Below, in pieces: positions 53,094-62,353 of a DNA stretch of 64,000 nt. This stretch comes from an uncultured Acidimicrobiales bacterium (GTDB taxonomy: Bacteria > Actinomycetota > Acidimicrobiia > Acidimicrobiales > SZUA-35), in the NCBI GenBank assembly GCA_937930695.1, contig CALHCB010000061.1, positions 1-64,000 of the forward strand, in the 5' to 3' direction. A program made the translations under genes and the position numbers. The notes beneath the pieces are model-generated. The model made no database searches. It was not told the DNA's origin and was given only the letters and a program-made list of their open reading frames with translations. Numbering within the stretch: position 1 is the stretch's first letter; the number at the start of each line of letters is the position of its first letter.

Positions 53094-53882
53094 GTGGAAC
53101 TAGAAACGATCACCTACCGAACCGAAGCAAACGTGGCGCACGTGCGCTTCAATCGACCAGAGGGCGCGAATGCGGTGAGTCCTTCGTTCTCGAGAGACTT
53201 GCGGGACGTGATGCTCGAGATCGAATTCGACGACGACGTCAAAGCGGTGTCGGTCACCGCGGAAGGCAAGGTGTTCTGTGCTGGCGGTGACCTGAAGCTC
53301 TTCCACGAAGCAGGGGAGGGGCTACCCCGCTTGGCAACCGACATGCTCATCGACTTCCACGGTGCGATCTACAAGATGAACCGCATTCCGAAACCATTCG
53401 TTGCGGGCATTTCTGGCGCTGCGGGAGGAGCCGGACTCTCCCTCGCCTCGGCATTCGATCTGGTCGTCAGCGCGGAATCGGCCAAGTACACGATGGCCTA
53501 CACCCGTGCCGGGGTGACTCCCGACGGAACTTCCAGCTATTTCGTTGCTCGCCACATCGGGCTTCGTCGGATGCTCGATCTCACGCTCACCAACCGGGTT
53601 CTCTCAGCCCAGGAGGCCGAACAGTGGGGTCTCGTGAACCGAGTCGTCGCTGATGACGAAGTCGATCAGGTGACCGCAGATCTGGCAGCTTCGCTTGCCA
53701 GCGGCCCGTCGTGGGCGTTGGGCATGGCCAAGCGAGTCATCTACAACGGCTATGAACATGACCTTGAGTCAGCAGCCGAGTTCGAAGGTGTCACCATTGC
53801 GGAGTCGATGTCTCGCCACGATGGGCGGGAAGGCATTGCTGCGTTCGTGGAGAAGCGCGCCGCCGACTTCGACGGAAGCTGA
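53094..53882 (+). CDS. enoyl-CoA hydratase/isomerase family protein (PaaG-like)
   Basis: A 262-residue crotonase-fold protein starting at a GTG. The oxyanion-hole segments are KVFCAGGDLK and GISGAAGGAGLSLA. The two glutamates of true hydratases are missing (GAGLSLAS in place of GCELAM); instead TPDGTSSYF carries an aspartate at the place used by PaaG-type isomerases. It is therefore more likely an isomerase than a hydratase. It lies upstream of the SLC13-like permease and FadD genes. Confidence 0.85.
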   Translation: MELETITYRTEANVAHVRFNRPEGANAVSPSFSRDLRDVMLEIEFDDDVKAVSVTAEGKVFCAGGDLKLFHEAGEGLPRLATDMLIDFHGAIYKMNRIPKPFVAGISGAAGGAGLSLASAFDLVVSAESAKYTMAYTRAGVTPDGTSSYFVARHIGLRRMLDLTLTNRVLSAQEAEQWGLVNRVVADDEVDQVTADLAASLASGPSWALGMAKRVIYNGYEHDLESAAEFEGVTIAESMSRHDGREGIAAFVEKRAADFDGS

Positions 53883-53929
53883 ACGTTCCCCCTGCCACGG
53901 GGCCTTGATTTGAACGGCTCTCCGCCGAT

Positions 53930-55702
53930 TTGAATGCAGTGGAGGCCAACGCGCTCATCACGCTGCTCGTCCTCGTTTTGACGCTCGGCGCCCTTATCGC
54001 TGATCGATTTCCGCCTGCGGGAATCGTTCTTTCGGCGACCATCAGCCTCCTTCTCTTCGATGTCATCACCGCAAAAGAGGCTTTTGCGGGCTTCTCGAAC
54101 CCCGCACCGCTGACGGTCGCCGCCTTGTTTGTTGTTGCCGCTGGCGCCCAACGGACCGGTCTCCTTTCCGCTCCGTTGACCAAGCTGCTGGGTCGCCCTG
54201 GCAAACCAGGCGTTGCCCATGCCCGCCTTTTGCTCCCAACTGCAGTTGCGTCTGCGTTGCTCAACAACACCCCACTCGTTGCCATCGTCATCCCCGACGT
54301 GCTTGCGTGGTGCCGTCGAAACGGCCGCAATGGCTCTCGCTACTTGTTGCCGCTCTCGTACGCCGCGATTCTCGGCGGCACGCTCACCCTGCTCGGTACC
54401 TCGACCAACCTTCTCGTTTCTGGCCTTCTCGAAGAATCCGGAGCAGAGCCACTTGGCGTCTTCGAAGTCACCAAGATCGGTGCTCCCGTTGCCTTCGTTG
54501 GCATGATCGTCCTCTTTGGGTTGTCGATTCCCCTCATCCCCAACCGTCAGACCGCAGCCGACCAGGCGGAGGATGAGGCACGTTCGTTTCTCGTTGAGAT
54601 GCGAGTCACGGGCGATTCGTCCATGAACGGCAAGTCGGTGACCAACGCCGGACTTCGGGCCCTCGACGGTGTGTATCTCGCCCAACTGCGACGCGAGGGC
54701 GGAACGATCGCTCCTGTCGGGCCTGACGAGTTTCTGACTGAGGGTGACATCCTGACCTTCGTTGGCCAGGTCGACAACGTCTTGGACCTTCAACGCATGC
54801 CAGGCTTGAAGTCGGTCGTGCAGGACCAAGTCGCCTCGATCGATTCTGTCGACCGCGGCCTGTTCGAGGTCGTGATCGGTCGTATGTCGCCCGTCGCCGG
54901 ACTCACCCTGCGAGAAGCAGACTTTCGAGCTCGCTATGGCGCTGCTGTTCTCGCCATTCACCGTTCCGGACAGCGACTCGATGAGAAGCTCGGCGAAGTC
55001 AAGCTCCGTCACGGCGACACCCTGGTGCTTGTGGCCGGAGATGCCTTTCAGCGGCGATACGGCCAGAGTCGTGAGTTTCTCGTGGTGGCCGAACTCGACG
55101 CTCCCGCTCCGGTCGCTGACGCCAAGTCGTCGTTCGTCGGCATCGTAATCGTCGGCTTCATCGTGCTTGCCGCCACCGGTCTCGTCAGCACCCTTGAGGG
55201 CGCTCTCCTCGCCGCCGGAGCGATGGTGGCGGCCAGGGTGATGACCTTCTCTGAGGCCAAGCGATCGATCGATCTCGACGTCGTGCTGCTCATCTCGGCA
55301 GCATTCGGTCTCGGCGCAGCCGTTGAGGCCAGCGGACTTGCTGCAGATATCGCCGTTGGTTTCACCAATGCGTTCGAGGGATTCGGGACCTTTGGCCTCG
55401 TTCTTGGAATGGTGTTGGCCACCACCTTGCTGACCGAGATCGTGACCAACAACGCAGCTGCAGTCGTCGTGTTTCCCATCGCGTTGGCCGTCGCCGGACC
55501 AGCTGGCGTTGACCCACGGCTCATGGCCATCGCCCTTGCGGTAGCCGCCTCGACCTCGTTTCTTTCACCGGTCGGCTACCAGACCAACACCATGGTCTAC
55601 GGGCCGGGCGGCTATCGCTTCGTTGACTACTTGCGAGCCGGATTGCCCCTCAGCATCGCGGTCCAGTTGACGATCGCAACAACGGTCACCTTGATGAGCT
55701 GA
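53930..55702 (+). CDS. SLC13-type permease with two RCK_C (TrkA-C) domains
   Basis: A 590-residue membrane protein of the DASS/ArsB-like ion transporter superfamily. Each half of the membrane domain carries the hairpin signature: SALLNNTPLVAIVIP with LLGTSTNLLVSG, and TEIVTNNAAAVVVFP with SPVGYQTNTMVYGPG. Between them lie two cytoplasmic TrkA-C/RCK_C modules (about 215-400), the arrangement of bacterial SLC13 permeases annotated for sulfate or carboxylates. It is probably a Na+- or H+-coupled anion carrier. The TTG at 53930 is given as start; a GTG three codons later is possible. Confidence 0.85.
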   Translation: MNAVEANALITLLVLVLTLGALIADRFPPAGIVLSATISLLLFDVITAKEAFAGFSNPAPLTVAALFVVAAGAQRTGLLSAPLTKLLGRPGKPGVAHARLLLPTAVASALLNNTPLVAIVIPDVLAWCRRNGRNGSRYLLPLSYAAILGGTLTLLGTSTNLLVSGLLEESGAEPLGVFEVTKIGAPVAFVGMIVLFGLSIPLIPNRQTAADQAEDEARSFLVEMRVTGDSSMNGKSVTNAGLRALDGVYLAQLRREGGTIAPVGPDEFLTEGDILTFVGQVDNVLDLQRMPGLKSVVQDQVASIDSVDRGLFEVVIGRMSPVAGLTLREADFRARYGAAVLAIHRSGQRLDEKLGEVKLRHGDTLVLVAGDAFQRRYGQSREFLVVAELDAPAPVADAKSSFVGIVIVGFIVLAATGLVSTLEGALLAAGAMVAARVMTFSEAKRSIDLDVVLLISAAFGLGAAVEASGLAADIAVGFTNAFEGFGTFGLVLGMVLATTLLTEIVTNNAAAVVVFPIALAVAGPAGVDPRLMAIALAVAASTSFLSPVGYQTNTMVYGPGGYRFVDYLRAGLPLSIAVQLTIATTVTLMS

Positions 55703-55725
55703 CAAACCAGTGATGAGATATCGAG

Positions 55726-57342
55726 ATGGCCGAACCGACTGTCCTGACCGAATCGCACCTTCTTCCAGACACATCTGAGCCGATTCTCGAGTCGACCGTC
55801 GGAAGCGTGTTGCGTGAGGTCGCCGCAACGTATCCCGACAAGGTCGCGATGATCGGCGGTGGTAATGACCCGACGGAGCGCCGTTCTTGGACATACGCCG
55901 AACTCTTGGCTGACTCCGAGAAGGTCGCCCGAGCGTTCGCGAGTCGCTTCGAGAAAGGCGAGCGGGTCGCCATCTACTCAGCGAACTGTCCAGAGTGGGT
56001 TCTGGTTGAATTCGGTGCGGGATTGGCGGGAATCGTGCTGGTCACCGTCAACCCCGCCCTTCAACCGTCAGAAGTCCACTACGTGTTGAGCCAGTCCCGT
56101 TCGTCCGGTGTGATCTTCCAGCCTTCCTTCCGCGGCAACCCGATGGGTGCCCACCTGGAATCGATCCTTCCCGACCTCCCGGAACTCCGCGAGGTCATCT
56201 CGATCGACGAGTTCGATGAGTTCGTTGCTTCCGCCAAACCCGACATCGAACTGCCGAACGTCGATCCCATGGACCCCGTTCAGATTCAATACACGTCAGG
56301 CACAACCGGCTTCCCCAAGGGTGCGTATCTGCACCACCGCGGCATAACGAACAACGGGCGTTTGTTCGCTGATCGTCTCCAGGTCGATGCAGAAAGCGTG
56401 TACGTCAATCCTATGCCGCTGTTCCACACCGGTGGCTGCGTGCTCGCCATCATGGGAGCTCTGCAGGTCGGCGCAACGCTCGTGCTGATGGAGATGTTCG
56501 AGCCTGCCCTGATGCTCGAACTGTGCGAGACCTACGGGGCGACTCACATGCTCGGTGTGCCCACCATGTTGATCGCCACCATGGAGCATCCCGACTTCGA
56601 TCGCCGTGACATTTCCAGCCTGAAGGCGGTCTGCAGCGGCGGTTCCACCGTGCCCGCCGAGCTCGTCCGAAAGATCGAAGACAAGCTGGGAGTTTTCTTC
56701 TCGATCATCTACGGCCAAACCGAAGCATCGCCCACGATCACGCTGGCCAAGGCAGATGACACCGCGGAAGACAAGGCGAACACCCTCGGACCAGTCTTGC
56801 CACAGACCGAGATCAAGGTCATCGATCCGGACTCCGGCAAGACAGTGCCGATCGGCGAACCAGGAGAGCTGTGCACGCGGGGCTATCACGTCATGCTTGG
56901 CTACTTCGAGATGCCGGATCGGACGGCAGAAACGATCGATGCCGATGGCTGGCTGCGCACCGGCGATCTGGTCACGATGGACAGCCGTGGCTACACCACG
57001 ATCACCGGTCGCCTCAAGGACATGATCATTCGCGGCGGTGAGAACATTTATCCGCGTGAGATCGAAGAGCTTCTCTTCGAACATCCCAAGGTTGCCGACA
57101 TCGCGGTGGTTGGGTTGCCTGACGAGAAGTGGGGCGAGACCGTTGGTGCGTTCATCCGCGACGCCGATCCTTCGAACCCCGCAACCGTGGCTGAGCTGCA
57201 CCAGTACTGCCGGGACCATCTGGCTCCGCACAAGACACCGAAATCGTGGTATCACGTCGAAGAATTCCCGCTCACCGGCTCCGGCAAGGTGCAGAAGTTC
57301 GCCATCGTCGAAAATTGGGAAAAGGGTCTCTACGAAGACTGA
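55726..57342 (+). CDS. fatty-acyl-CoA synthetase (FadD-like AMP-binding enzyme)
   Basis: The 538-residue protein has all ANL motifs: YTSGTTGFPKGAYL (A3), YGQTEASP (A5), GWLRTGDLV (A7), GRLKDMIIRGGENIYPREIE (A8, split as GRLKDMIIRGG) and the catalytic lysine in LTGSGKVQKF (A10). It resembles the medium/long-chain fatty-acyl-CoA synthases of actinobacteria (FadD35-like). It activates a carboxylic acid with ATP and CoA, and with the adjacent crotonase and acyl-CoA dehydrogenase genes suggests beta-oxidation of some acid. It ends 24 bp before the convergent dehydrogenase. Confidence 0.9.
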   Translation: MAEPTVLTESHLLPDTSEPILESTVGSVLREVAATYPDKVAMIGGGNDPTERRSWTYAELLADSEKVARAFASRFEKGERVAIYSANCPEWVLVEFGAGLAGIVLVTVNPALQPSEVHYVLSQSRSSGVIFQPSFRGNPMGAHLESILPDLPELREVISIDEFDEFVASAKPDIELPNVDPMDPVQIQYTSGTTGFPKGAYLHHRGITNNGRLFADRLQVDAESVYVNPMPLFHTGGCVLAIMGALQVGATLVLMEMFEPALMLELCETYGATHMLGVPTMLIATMEHPDFDRRDISSLKAVCSGGSTVPAELVRKIEDKLGVFFSIIYGQTEASPTITLAKADDTAEDKANTLGPVLPQTEIKVIDPDSGKTVPIGEPGELCTRGYHVMLGYFEMPDRTAETIDADGWLRTGDLVTMDSRGYTTITGRLKDMIIRGGENIYPREIEELLFEHPKVADIAVVGLPDEKWGETVGAFIRDADPSNPATVAELHQYCRDHLAPHKTPKSWYHVEEFPLTGSGKVQKFAIVENWEKGLYED

Positions 57343-57366
57343 GCGAGGATCGTCACGGCCGGCTTC

Positions 57367-58500
57367 TTAGGAGCGAAGGCTGGCCGCGATCCGCTCGTTC
57401 ATCATTTCCGTTGACCCGTCGACGAAATTGGCGATTCGAGCAGCAGCCAGGTGCCTGCTCAGCGGATACTCATCGCGGAGCCCTGCCGCGCCCATCGTTT
57501 GAAGACACGCCGCGATTGCTGGCTCGGCGACCTCAGCAGCGAACTTCTTGGCGTAGGCAGCAGGCAAGATTGCAGCCCGAGGATCTCCACCAGGTTGCTC
57601 GCCGGCCACCACCGCAGCAACCGCTGATGCAACGACAAGTCGAGTCGCCTCGAGCTGGGTTGCAACGTCGGCCAGTGACCAGCCAAGACCCTGATGCTCG
57701 ATGATGGAGCGGCCGAATGCCTGGCGAGAATTGCCGTAAGTAACAGCAACGCCCAGTGACGAGCTCATCATGGCTCGACACATCGATGCCACATAGGTCC
57801 GAGCACCATTGATTCCTGTCAACGCGGCGAGAAAGCCCTCTCCTGGCGGAGCGAACATTTCATCTTCAGAGGCCAGATAATTGTCGAGCACGAATCCACC
57901 CGCCCCGATCCCGTGTCCACCCGCCAACTCTTCTGGCGCGGAGCGGACGAAACCCGAACGAGTTCCATCAACAACAAATGAGGCGATGCCCTTGGGGCCA
58001 GCCGTTGGATCGGTCTGGACATAGCAGACGATCACGTTCGATCGCGCCGCATTCGTGATCCACGCCTTGGCTCCGTTCAGCAACCATCCATCATCAACGG
58101 CTTCTGCGCTGGTCACGATCGAACCGAAGTCACTCCCTGCGCCTGGTTCAGTCAGCGCGGTCGATCCCAAGACCTCGCCAGACAACAATCCCGGCAAGAA
58201 TCGCTGCTTGAGCGCCGCTGAGCCTTTGCGGGCAAGGTCGTTGGCGACGTTGTGTGTGTTGATCAAGCTGAACGCCGTCGCCATGGAACTCTCAGTGATT
58301 GCGTCGAAGATCGCCAACTTCTCGTCGAAGCCCAGATCAAGCCCGCCGTCTTGTTCTGGGACCTCCAGCCGGGTCAGTCCCAGCTGCGCGGCGGAGCGGT
58401 AGAACGAAACAGGCGCCATCTGTCGCTCCGCCTCCCAACTCGCGATGTTCGGATCGATGTGCGAAGCACAAAAGTTGGCAACATCTTCGAGAATGCTCAT
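57367..58500 (-). CDS. acyl-CoA dehydrogenase family protein
   Basis: A 377-residue flavoprotein with LGSTALTEPGAGSDFGSI (substrate and FAD-binding block), NGAKAWITNA, and GRSIIEHQGLGWSLADVA. At the place of the catalytic glutamate of MCAD-type enzymes (YEGTSE), the sequence is FVDGSTEMMN, so Asp361 stands in for Glu. The base may lie elsewhere, as in isovaleryl-CoA dehydrogenase, or the activity may be modified. It would use an electron-transfer flavoprotein as acceptor. It is divergent from the MFS gene by 51 bp. Confidence 0.87.
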   Translation of the reverse strand: MSILEDVANFCASHIDPNIASWEAERQMAPVSFYRSAAQLGLTRLEVPEQDGGLDLGFDEKLAIFDAITESSMATAFSLINTHNVANDLARKGSAALKQRFLPGLLSGEVLGSTALTEPGAGSDFGSIVTSAEAVDDGWLLNGAKAWITNAARSNVIVCYVQTDPTAGPKGIASFVVDGTRSGFVRSAPEELAGGHGIGAGGFVLDNYLASEDEMFAPPGEGFLAALTGINGARTYVASMCRAMMSSSLGVAVTYGNSRQAFGRSIIEHQGLGWSLADVATQLEATRLVVASAVAAVVAGEQPGGDPRAAILPAAYAKKFAAEVAEPAIAACLQTMGAAGLRDEYPLSRHLAAARIANFVDGSTEMMNERIAASLRS

Positions 58501-58551
58501 CGGAAGAACTTAGTTCGCGCCCGTCAGCCCTCGTGAACCAGACTGACCGCC

Positions 58552-59766
58552 GTGACCCAGACCGACAACGCCGCGGGCTCGGCCCCTCCGAGCTTCGCAA
58601 GGCGCGGACTCTTTGTCACGATTCTCATCTGTCTGACGCCGATCGTCTCCCACTCCTTTGGGCGATCTGTCTACGGCCTCTTGCTGCCAGCAATCGAGGA
58701 TGATCTCGGTCTGAGCCACGCCGAAGCCGGTCTTCCAGGCACCGGCATCTACGTGATGTACATCGCTGGAGTCTTGCTCGTCGCGGTGTTCGCACCCCGC
58801 ACCGAACCCATCAACATCATGCGCTCCGCCTTGGCGCTCGGCGTGGTCGGCTTGGCCATCGCCAGTTTGGCGACCGACATCTTCTGGCTCACGGTCGGCG
58901 TGTCGTTGGTGGGTGGCTCCGGCGCCGGCATCTGGTTGACCGCTCCCGTACTCGTCACCACCTATGTTTCTGCCAGCCGACGGGGCGCGGTGATCGGCTT
59001 GCTCTCCGCCGCGATTGGACTATCGAACATCGTGCTCGGACTCGGGACTGGGCAGCTCCGACGAACGCTCAACGACGAAACTGCGTGGCGCCCCATTTGG
59101 GTCTTCGCGCTCATCTTCACCGCTGGACTCCTGGTGGCACTCATCGGCTTCGCACGCTTCCCCCGTACGGCAAAGGTGTCAGGGGGATTCAACCTGGAGG
59201 CGCTGCGGCGACTCCCCGGGTGGGTGAGGGTCACGGTGGCCTACGCACTGTTCGGCGGGATCTCGGCCGGCTTCAATTCGTTCATCCTGGCGGCCCTCGA
59301 GGATGGTGACCTGTCTCGAAACACGACAACCAGCATCTTCTCGCTGATGGGCGTCGCCATCGTCTTGACGGCACCAACACTCGGGGCGTTGTCCGATCGA
59401 TTCGGTCGGCCAACACTGCTCTCCGCAGCCTCGGGAATCCTCATCGTGTCCAACCTGCTCGTTGCGTTCGGAACAGGTTGGACCGTGGCCGGCGGGGCGA
59501 TCTTGTTCTCCTGTGCATCCGGCTCCGTGCCGGCCCTGATCGCCGCCCACCTTCGAGATCATGTGGACAATCGCCAGTTCAGCAGAGTGCTCGCCACCAT
59601 GACGATTCTGTTCTCGATCGTGGCTTCGATCACACCGGGGGCAGTCGGCTGGCTCGCTGATTCGACCGGGAGCTTTCAGCAGTCTTATCTGCTGCTGGCA
59701 GTCCTTGCCTGTGGTGCGCTCGTGCTCTTCCTCACGTTGCCGAGTAAAACATCTGTTCATGACTGA
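58552..59766 (+). CDS. MFS transporter
   Basis: A 404-residue protein with 12 hydrophobic segments, starting at a GTG. The central loop GALSDRFGRPTLLSA between helices 8 and 9 is the repeated MFS motif (G-x-x-D-R-x-G-R). Its last 8 bp overlap the start of the amidase gene, so it probably imports the amide or exports the product of that enzyme. Confidence 0.82.
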   Translation: MTQTDNAAGSAPPSFARRGLFVTILICLTPIVSHSFGRSVYGLLLPAIEDDLGLSHAEAGLPGTGIYVMYIAGVLLVAVFAPRTEPINIMRSALALGVVGLAIASLATDIFWLTVGVSLVGGSGAGIWLTAPVLVTTYVSASRRGAVIGLLSAAIGLSNIVLGLGTGQLRRTLNDETAWRPIWVFALIFTAGLLVALIGFARFPRTAKVSGGFNLEALRRLPGWVRVTVAYALFGGISAGFNSFILAALEDGDLSRNTTTSIFSLMGVAIVLTAPTLGALSDRFGRPTLLSAASGILIVSNLLVAFGTGWTVAGGAILFSCASGSVPALIAAHLRDHVDNRQFSRVLATMTILFSIVASITPGAVGWLADSTGSFQQSYLLLAVLACGALVLFLTLPSKTSVHD

Positions 59767-61225
59767 CGATTCGCTTCAACCGCTCGGCACTTCGAGCGCC
59801 ATCGACCTGGCCTCCATGATCGCGACTCGCGAGATCAGCTCGGTCGAACTGCTCGATCACTACGTCTCGCGGGTCAACCTGATCAATCCCGACCTGAACG
59901 CGGTCGTGACGTTGGACCTCGATCGGGCGAGGGAGGCCGCAGTTGCGGCAGACGCAAAGACTGCCAGCGGCGAACCAACAGGCCCGTTACACGGCCTACC
60001 AATCACCGTGAAGGACGCGATCGCCACCGAAGGAATCCTCAGTACCGGGGGAGCGGAGGAGCTGTCCGATCATGTTCCCACTGAGGACGCTCCGGTTGTC
60101 ACGTCGGTCAAGGACGCCGGCGCCATCGTGTTCGGGAAGACAAATCTGCCGCGGTGGTCCGGAGACGTGCAGGCCTACAACGACATGTTTGGGACGACCG
60201 GCAACCCTTGGGACCTCAGCCGCACTCCAGGCGGATCGAGTGGCGGTGCCTCAGCCGCCGTTTCCGCCGGGCTCACCAGCTTCGAGCTGGGAACCGATAT
60301 CGGAGGCTCGGTCCGGCTTCCCGCTCACTTTGCTGGCGTCTGTGGCCATAAGCCGAGCTTTGGTCTGGTACCGCAGCATGGCTACTTGGATCACCCGACC
60401 GGCGGCACCTCAGAGGCAGACGTCAATGTCTTTGGCCCGCTCGCCCGAACGGTGGCAGACCTGCGCGTCTTGCTCGGCATCATCGCTGGCCCGACACGAG
60501 ACCGCTCCACTGCGTGGCGGCTCGAACTGCCGCCGCCACGATCAACAGATCCCAAGAGTCTTCGAGTCGCAGCGTGGCTGGACGACCCAGGGTGTCCTGT
60601 CGACTCCGAGGTCGGCCGCATTCTCGAGGGTGCTGCAGATGCCCTGAGCGGTGCGGGTGCTTCGATTGATCGCAATGCCAAGCCGGACGTATCGATACAG
60701 GACGTCTGGGACGTCGGGCTTCCGCTGATCTCTGCTGCCACCTCGCCCGGTCGGACCGAAGCCGAGTGGGACGAGCAGGTTCGCCGAGCCAACGATCCCG
60801 ATCTCGACCCCACGGCGGCGATGCGGTACAAGGCCTCAACCCTGTATCACCGCGATTGGCTCCTGCTCACCGAGAAACGCGACACCGCACGCAAGGTTTG
60901 GGCGGACTTCTTCACTCGCTTCGACGTTCTGCTGTGTCCCGTCGCCATGACAGCTGCCTTCCCTCATGTGCATCCCGGAGGTCTCTACAGCCGCACGATC
61001 ACGACAGACGGCGCCGAGCGCCCGTACGCCGACTTGATCGCGTGGACCTCGCTGATCGGGTACGTCTATCTTCCCTCCACCGTCGTACCGGTTGGGTTCA
61101 CCAACGAGGGTTTGCCGGTCGGGGTGCAGATCGTCAGCCCGTACCTCGAGGATCTGAACTCTCTGGCGTTTGCCGAGTTTGTCGAAGAGATCTGCGGTGG
61201 GTATCAGGTTCCGCCGATCGCTTGA
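59759..61225 (+). CDS. amidase signature family enzyme
   Basis: The ATG at 59759 overlaps the MFS gene by 8 bp and gives 488 residues. The catalytic lysine is in GLPITVKDA, the serine loop is TPGGSSGGASAAVSAG, and the nucleophile is in GTDIGGSVRLPAHFAG, all canonical. The C-terminal block YLPSTVVPVGFTNEGLPVG is normal. It is a catabolic amidase of unknown substrate and the third amidase in the window; its neighbours are the carrier upstream and a YbaN-like protein whose TTG overlaps its TGA. Confidence 0.87.
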   Translation: MTDDSLQPLGTSSAIDLASMIATREISSVELLDHYVSRVNLINPDLNAVVTLDLDRAREAAVAADAKTASGEPTGPLHGLPITVKDAIATEGILSTGGAEELSDHVPTEDAPVVTSVKDAGAIVFGKTNLPRWSGDVQAYNDMFGTTGNPWDLSRTPGGSSGGASAAVSAGLTSFELGTDIGGSVRLPAHFAGVCGHKPSFGLVPQHGYLDHPTGGTSEADVNVFGPLARTVADLRVLLGIIAGPTRDRSTAWRLELPPPRSTDPKSLRVAAWLDDPGCPVDSEVGRILEGAADALSGAGASIDRNAKPDVSIQDVWDVGLPLISAATSPGRTEAEWDEQVRRANDPDLDPTAAMRYKASTLYHRDWLLLTEKRDTARKVWADFFTRFDVLLCPVAMTAAFPHVHPGGLYSRTITTDGAERPYADLIAWTSLIGYVYLPSTVVPVGFTNEGLPVGVQIVSPYLEDLNSLAFAEFVEEICGGYQVPPIA

Positions 61226-61599
61226 CCCGCATCCTGTGGATGGTTGGCGGGTTCATCGGTGTCGCCGTCGGCAGCATCGGCATCGTGCTGCCCGGCCTCC
61301 CGACCACTGGGCCATTCATCTTCGCCGCGTGGTGCTTTTCCAAGTCGAGTCCGCGTTTCGAGCAGTGGATTCTCGATCTGCCAGGCGTCGGTCCGATGGT
61401 CCTGAGCTATCGCGCCGGTCTCGGCATGCCGAGGCGGGCCAAGATCATGGCCCTCGTCATGATGTGGCTCGCCATCGGCATCAGCGCCGGAGTCGTGCTT
61501 GACCTTGTGTGGTTGCGAGGTGTGATCGTCGTACTCGGGTTGATCGGGACGTGGTGGATCCTGGTGCGGACCCCCACATCCAGCCCGATGAATGCCTGA
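61222..61599 (+). CDS. YbaN (DUF454) family inner-membrane protein
   Basis: A 125-residue membrane protein of the DUF454/YbaN family. It has IGIVLPGLPTTGPFIFAAWCF, split by the family's LP-x-LPTT-P-F signature, followed by SKSSPRFEQWI and two C-terminal hydrophobic helices. The start is a TTG at 61222 overlapping the amidase stop (TTGA), preferred over the ATG at 61240 because family members begin about seven residues before the first helix. The function of the family is unknown. Confidence 0.75.
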   Translation: MTRILWMVGGFIGVAVGSIGIVLPGLPTTGPFIFAAWCFSKSSPRFEQWILDLPGVGPMVLSYRAGLGMPRRAKIMALVMMWLAIGISAGVVLDLVWLRGVIVVLGLIGTWWILVRTPTSSPMNA

Positions 61600-61602
61600 A
61601 CC

Positions 61603-62331
61603 TCAGCGGCCTCGGAGGCGACGATCAAACAGATCGTGGAGTCGCTCCCAGTGTTGTTCTGACGCCGCCTTCACGTAGGCCGGGCGCTCGGCGTAGGCAA
61701 AGCCGTGCTCGGTTCCCGGGTACCACTCGACCTGCCCGGCCGAGTCGCTGGCGGCCAGCGCCTCTTCGTACATCTCCACCATCTCAGGTGGGGCGTAGCT
61801 ATCTGTCTCTGCACATGCGACGTACACCTCTGCGTTTGTCCCGTTGAGATGCTTGTGGGGCGAATCCTCGGCGTCCACCGCAAGTCGAACACCGTGAATC
61901 GACGCAGCTGCCACCACGTTGTCGATGCCTGCCGCCAGCATGAGGGCGAACGGTCCGCTCATGCATTACCCGACGGTTCCCACCTTCGAGGTGTCGGCTG
62001 CGCCACCATCCGCCTCGGCATGGGCCAGCATTACATTGGAGTCTTCGACCACCATGGCGTTCGAGAGATTGCTCATCAGTTCGAACATGCGATCACGATC
62101 GCCCGTCTCGAAGACGTTGAATTCTCGGACGTCCCGGTAGTAGAGCTGGGAAGTCATCACGTAGTAGCCGGTGGTGGCGAGACGACGAGCCATGTCGCGC
62201 ACTTCCTCTCGCATCCCCGGCGCATCCATCAAGAAGAGAACGACGGGGTACGGGCCGGCACCATCCGGACGAAATGTCCATGTCGGCATCGTTCCTGCAG
62301 GCGTGGTCAGGTCAAAGTGTTCCTCGATCAT
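61603..62331 (-). pseudogene. dienelactone hydrolase family gene with in-frame stop before the catalytic cysteine
   Basis: Two open frames in the same phase (62331-61966 and 61962-61603) together encode one dienelactone-hydrolase-like protein of about 242 residues. The first ends KVGTVG and is followed by TAA TGC ATG AGC GGA, where the family has Gly-Tyr-Cys-x-Gly/Ser-Gly: the TAA replaces what would be a tyrosine codon, one base from TAC or TAT. The catalytic Cys (TGC) directly follows. Asp in AETDSYAPP and His in GTEHGFAY complete the triad in the second part. It is a recent nonsense mutation, a sequencing error, or two separately made chains. Confidence 0.75.
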
Positions 62332-62353
62332 GTGGAGAGACTAATTTCTTCGT

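Noticed and set aside
53750-55012. Open frame of about 420 codons opposite the SLC13-type permease
   Set aside because: Charged, low-similarity product; the plus-strand permease has clear family motifs.
61963-61965. Stop codon in the dienelactone hydrolase gene read as selenocysteine or pyrrolysine
   Set aside because: The codon is TAA, which is not used for either amino acid; a nonsense change at a tyrosine codon is simpler.
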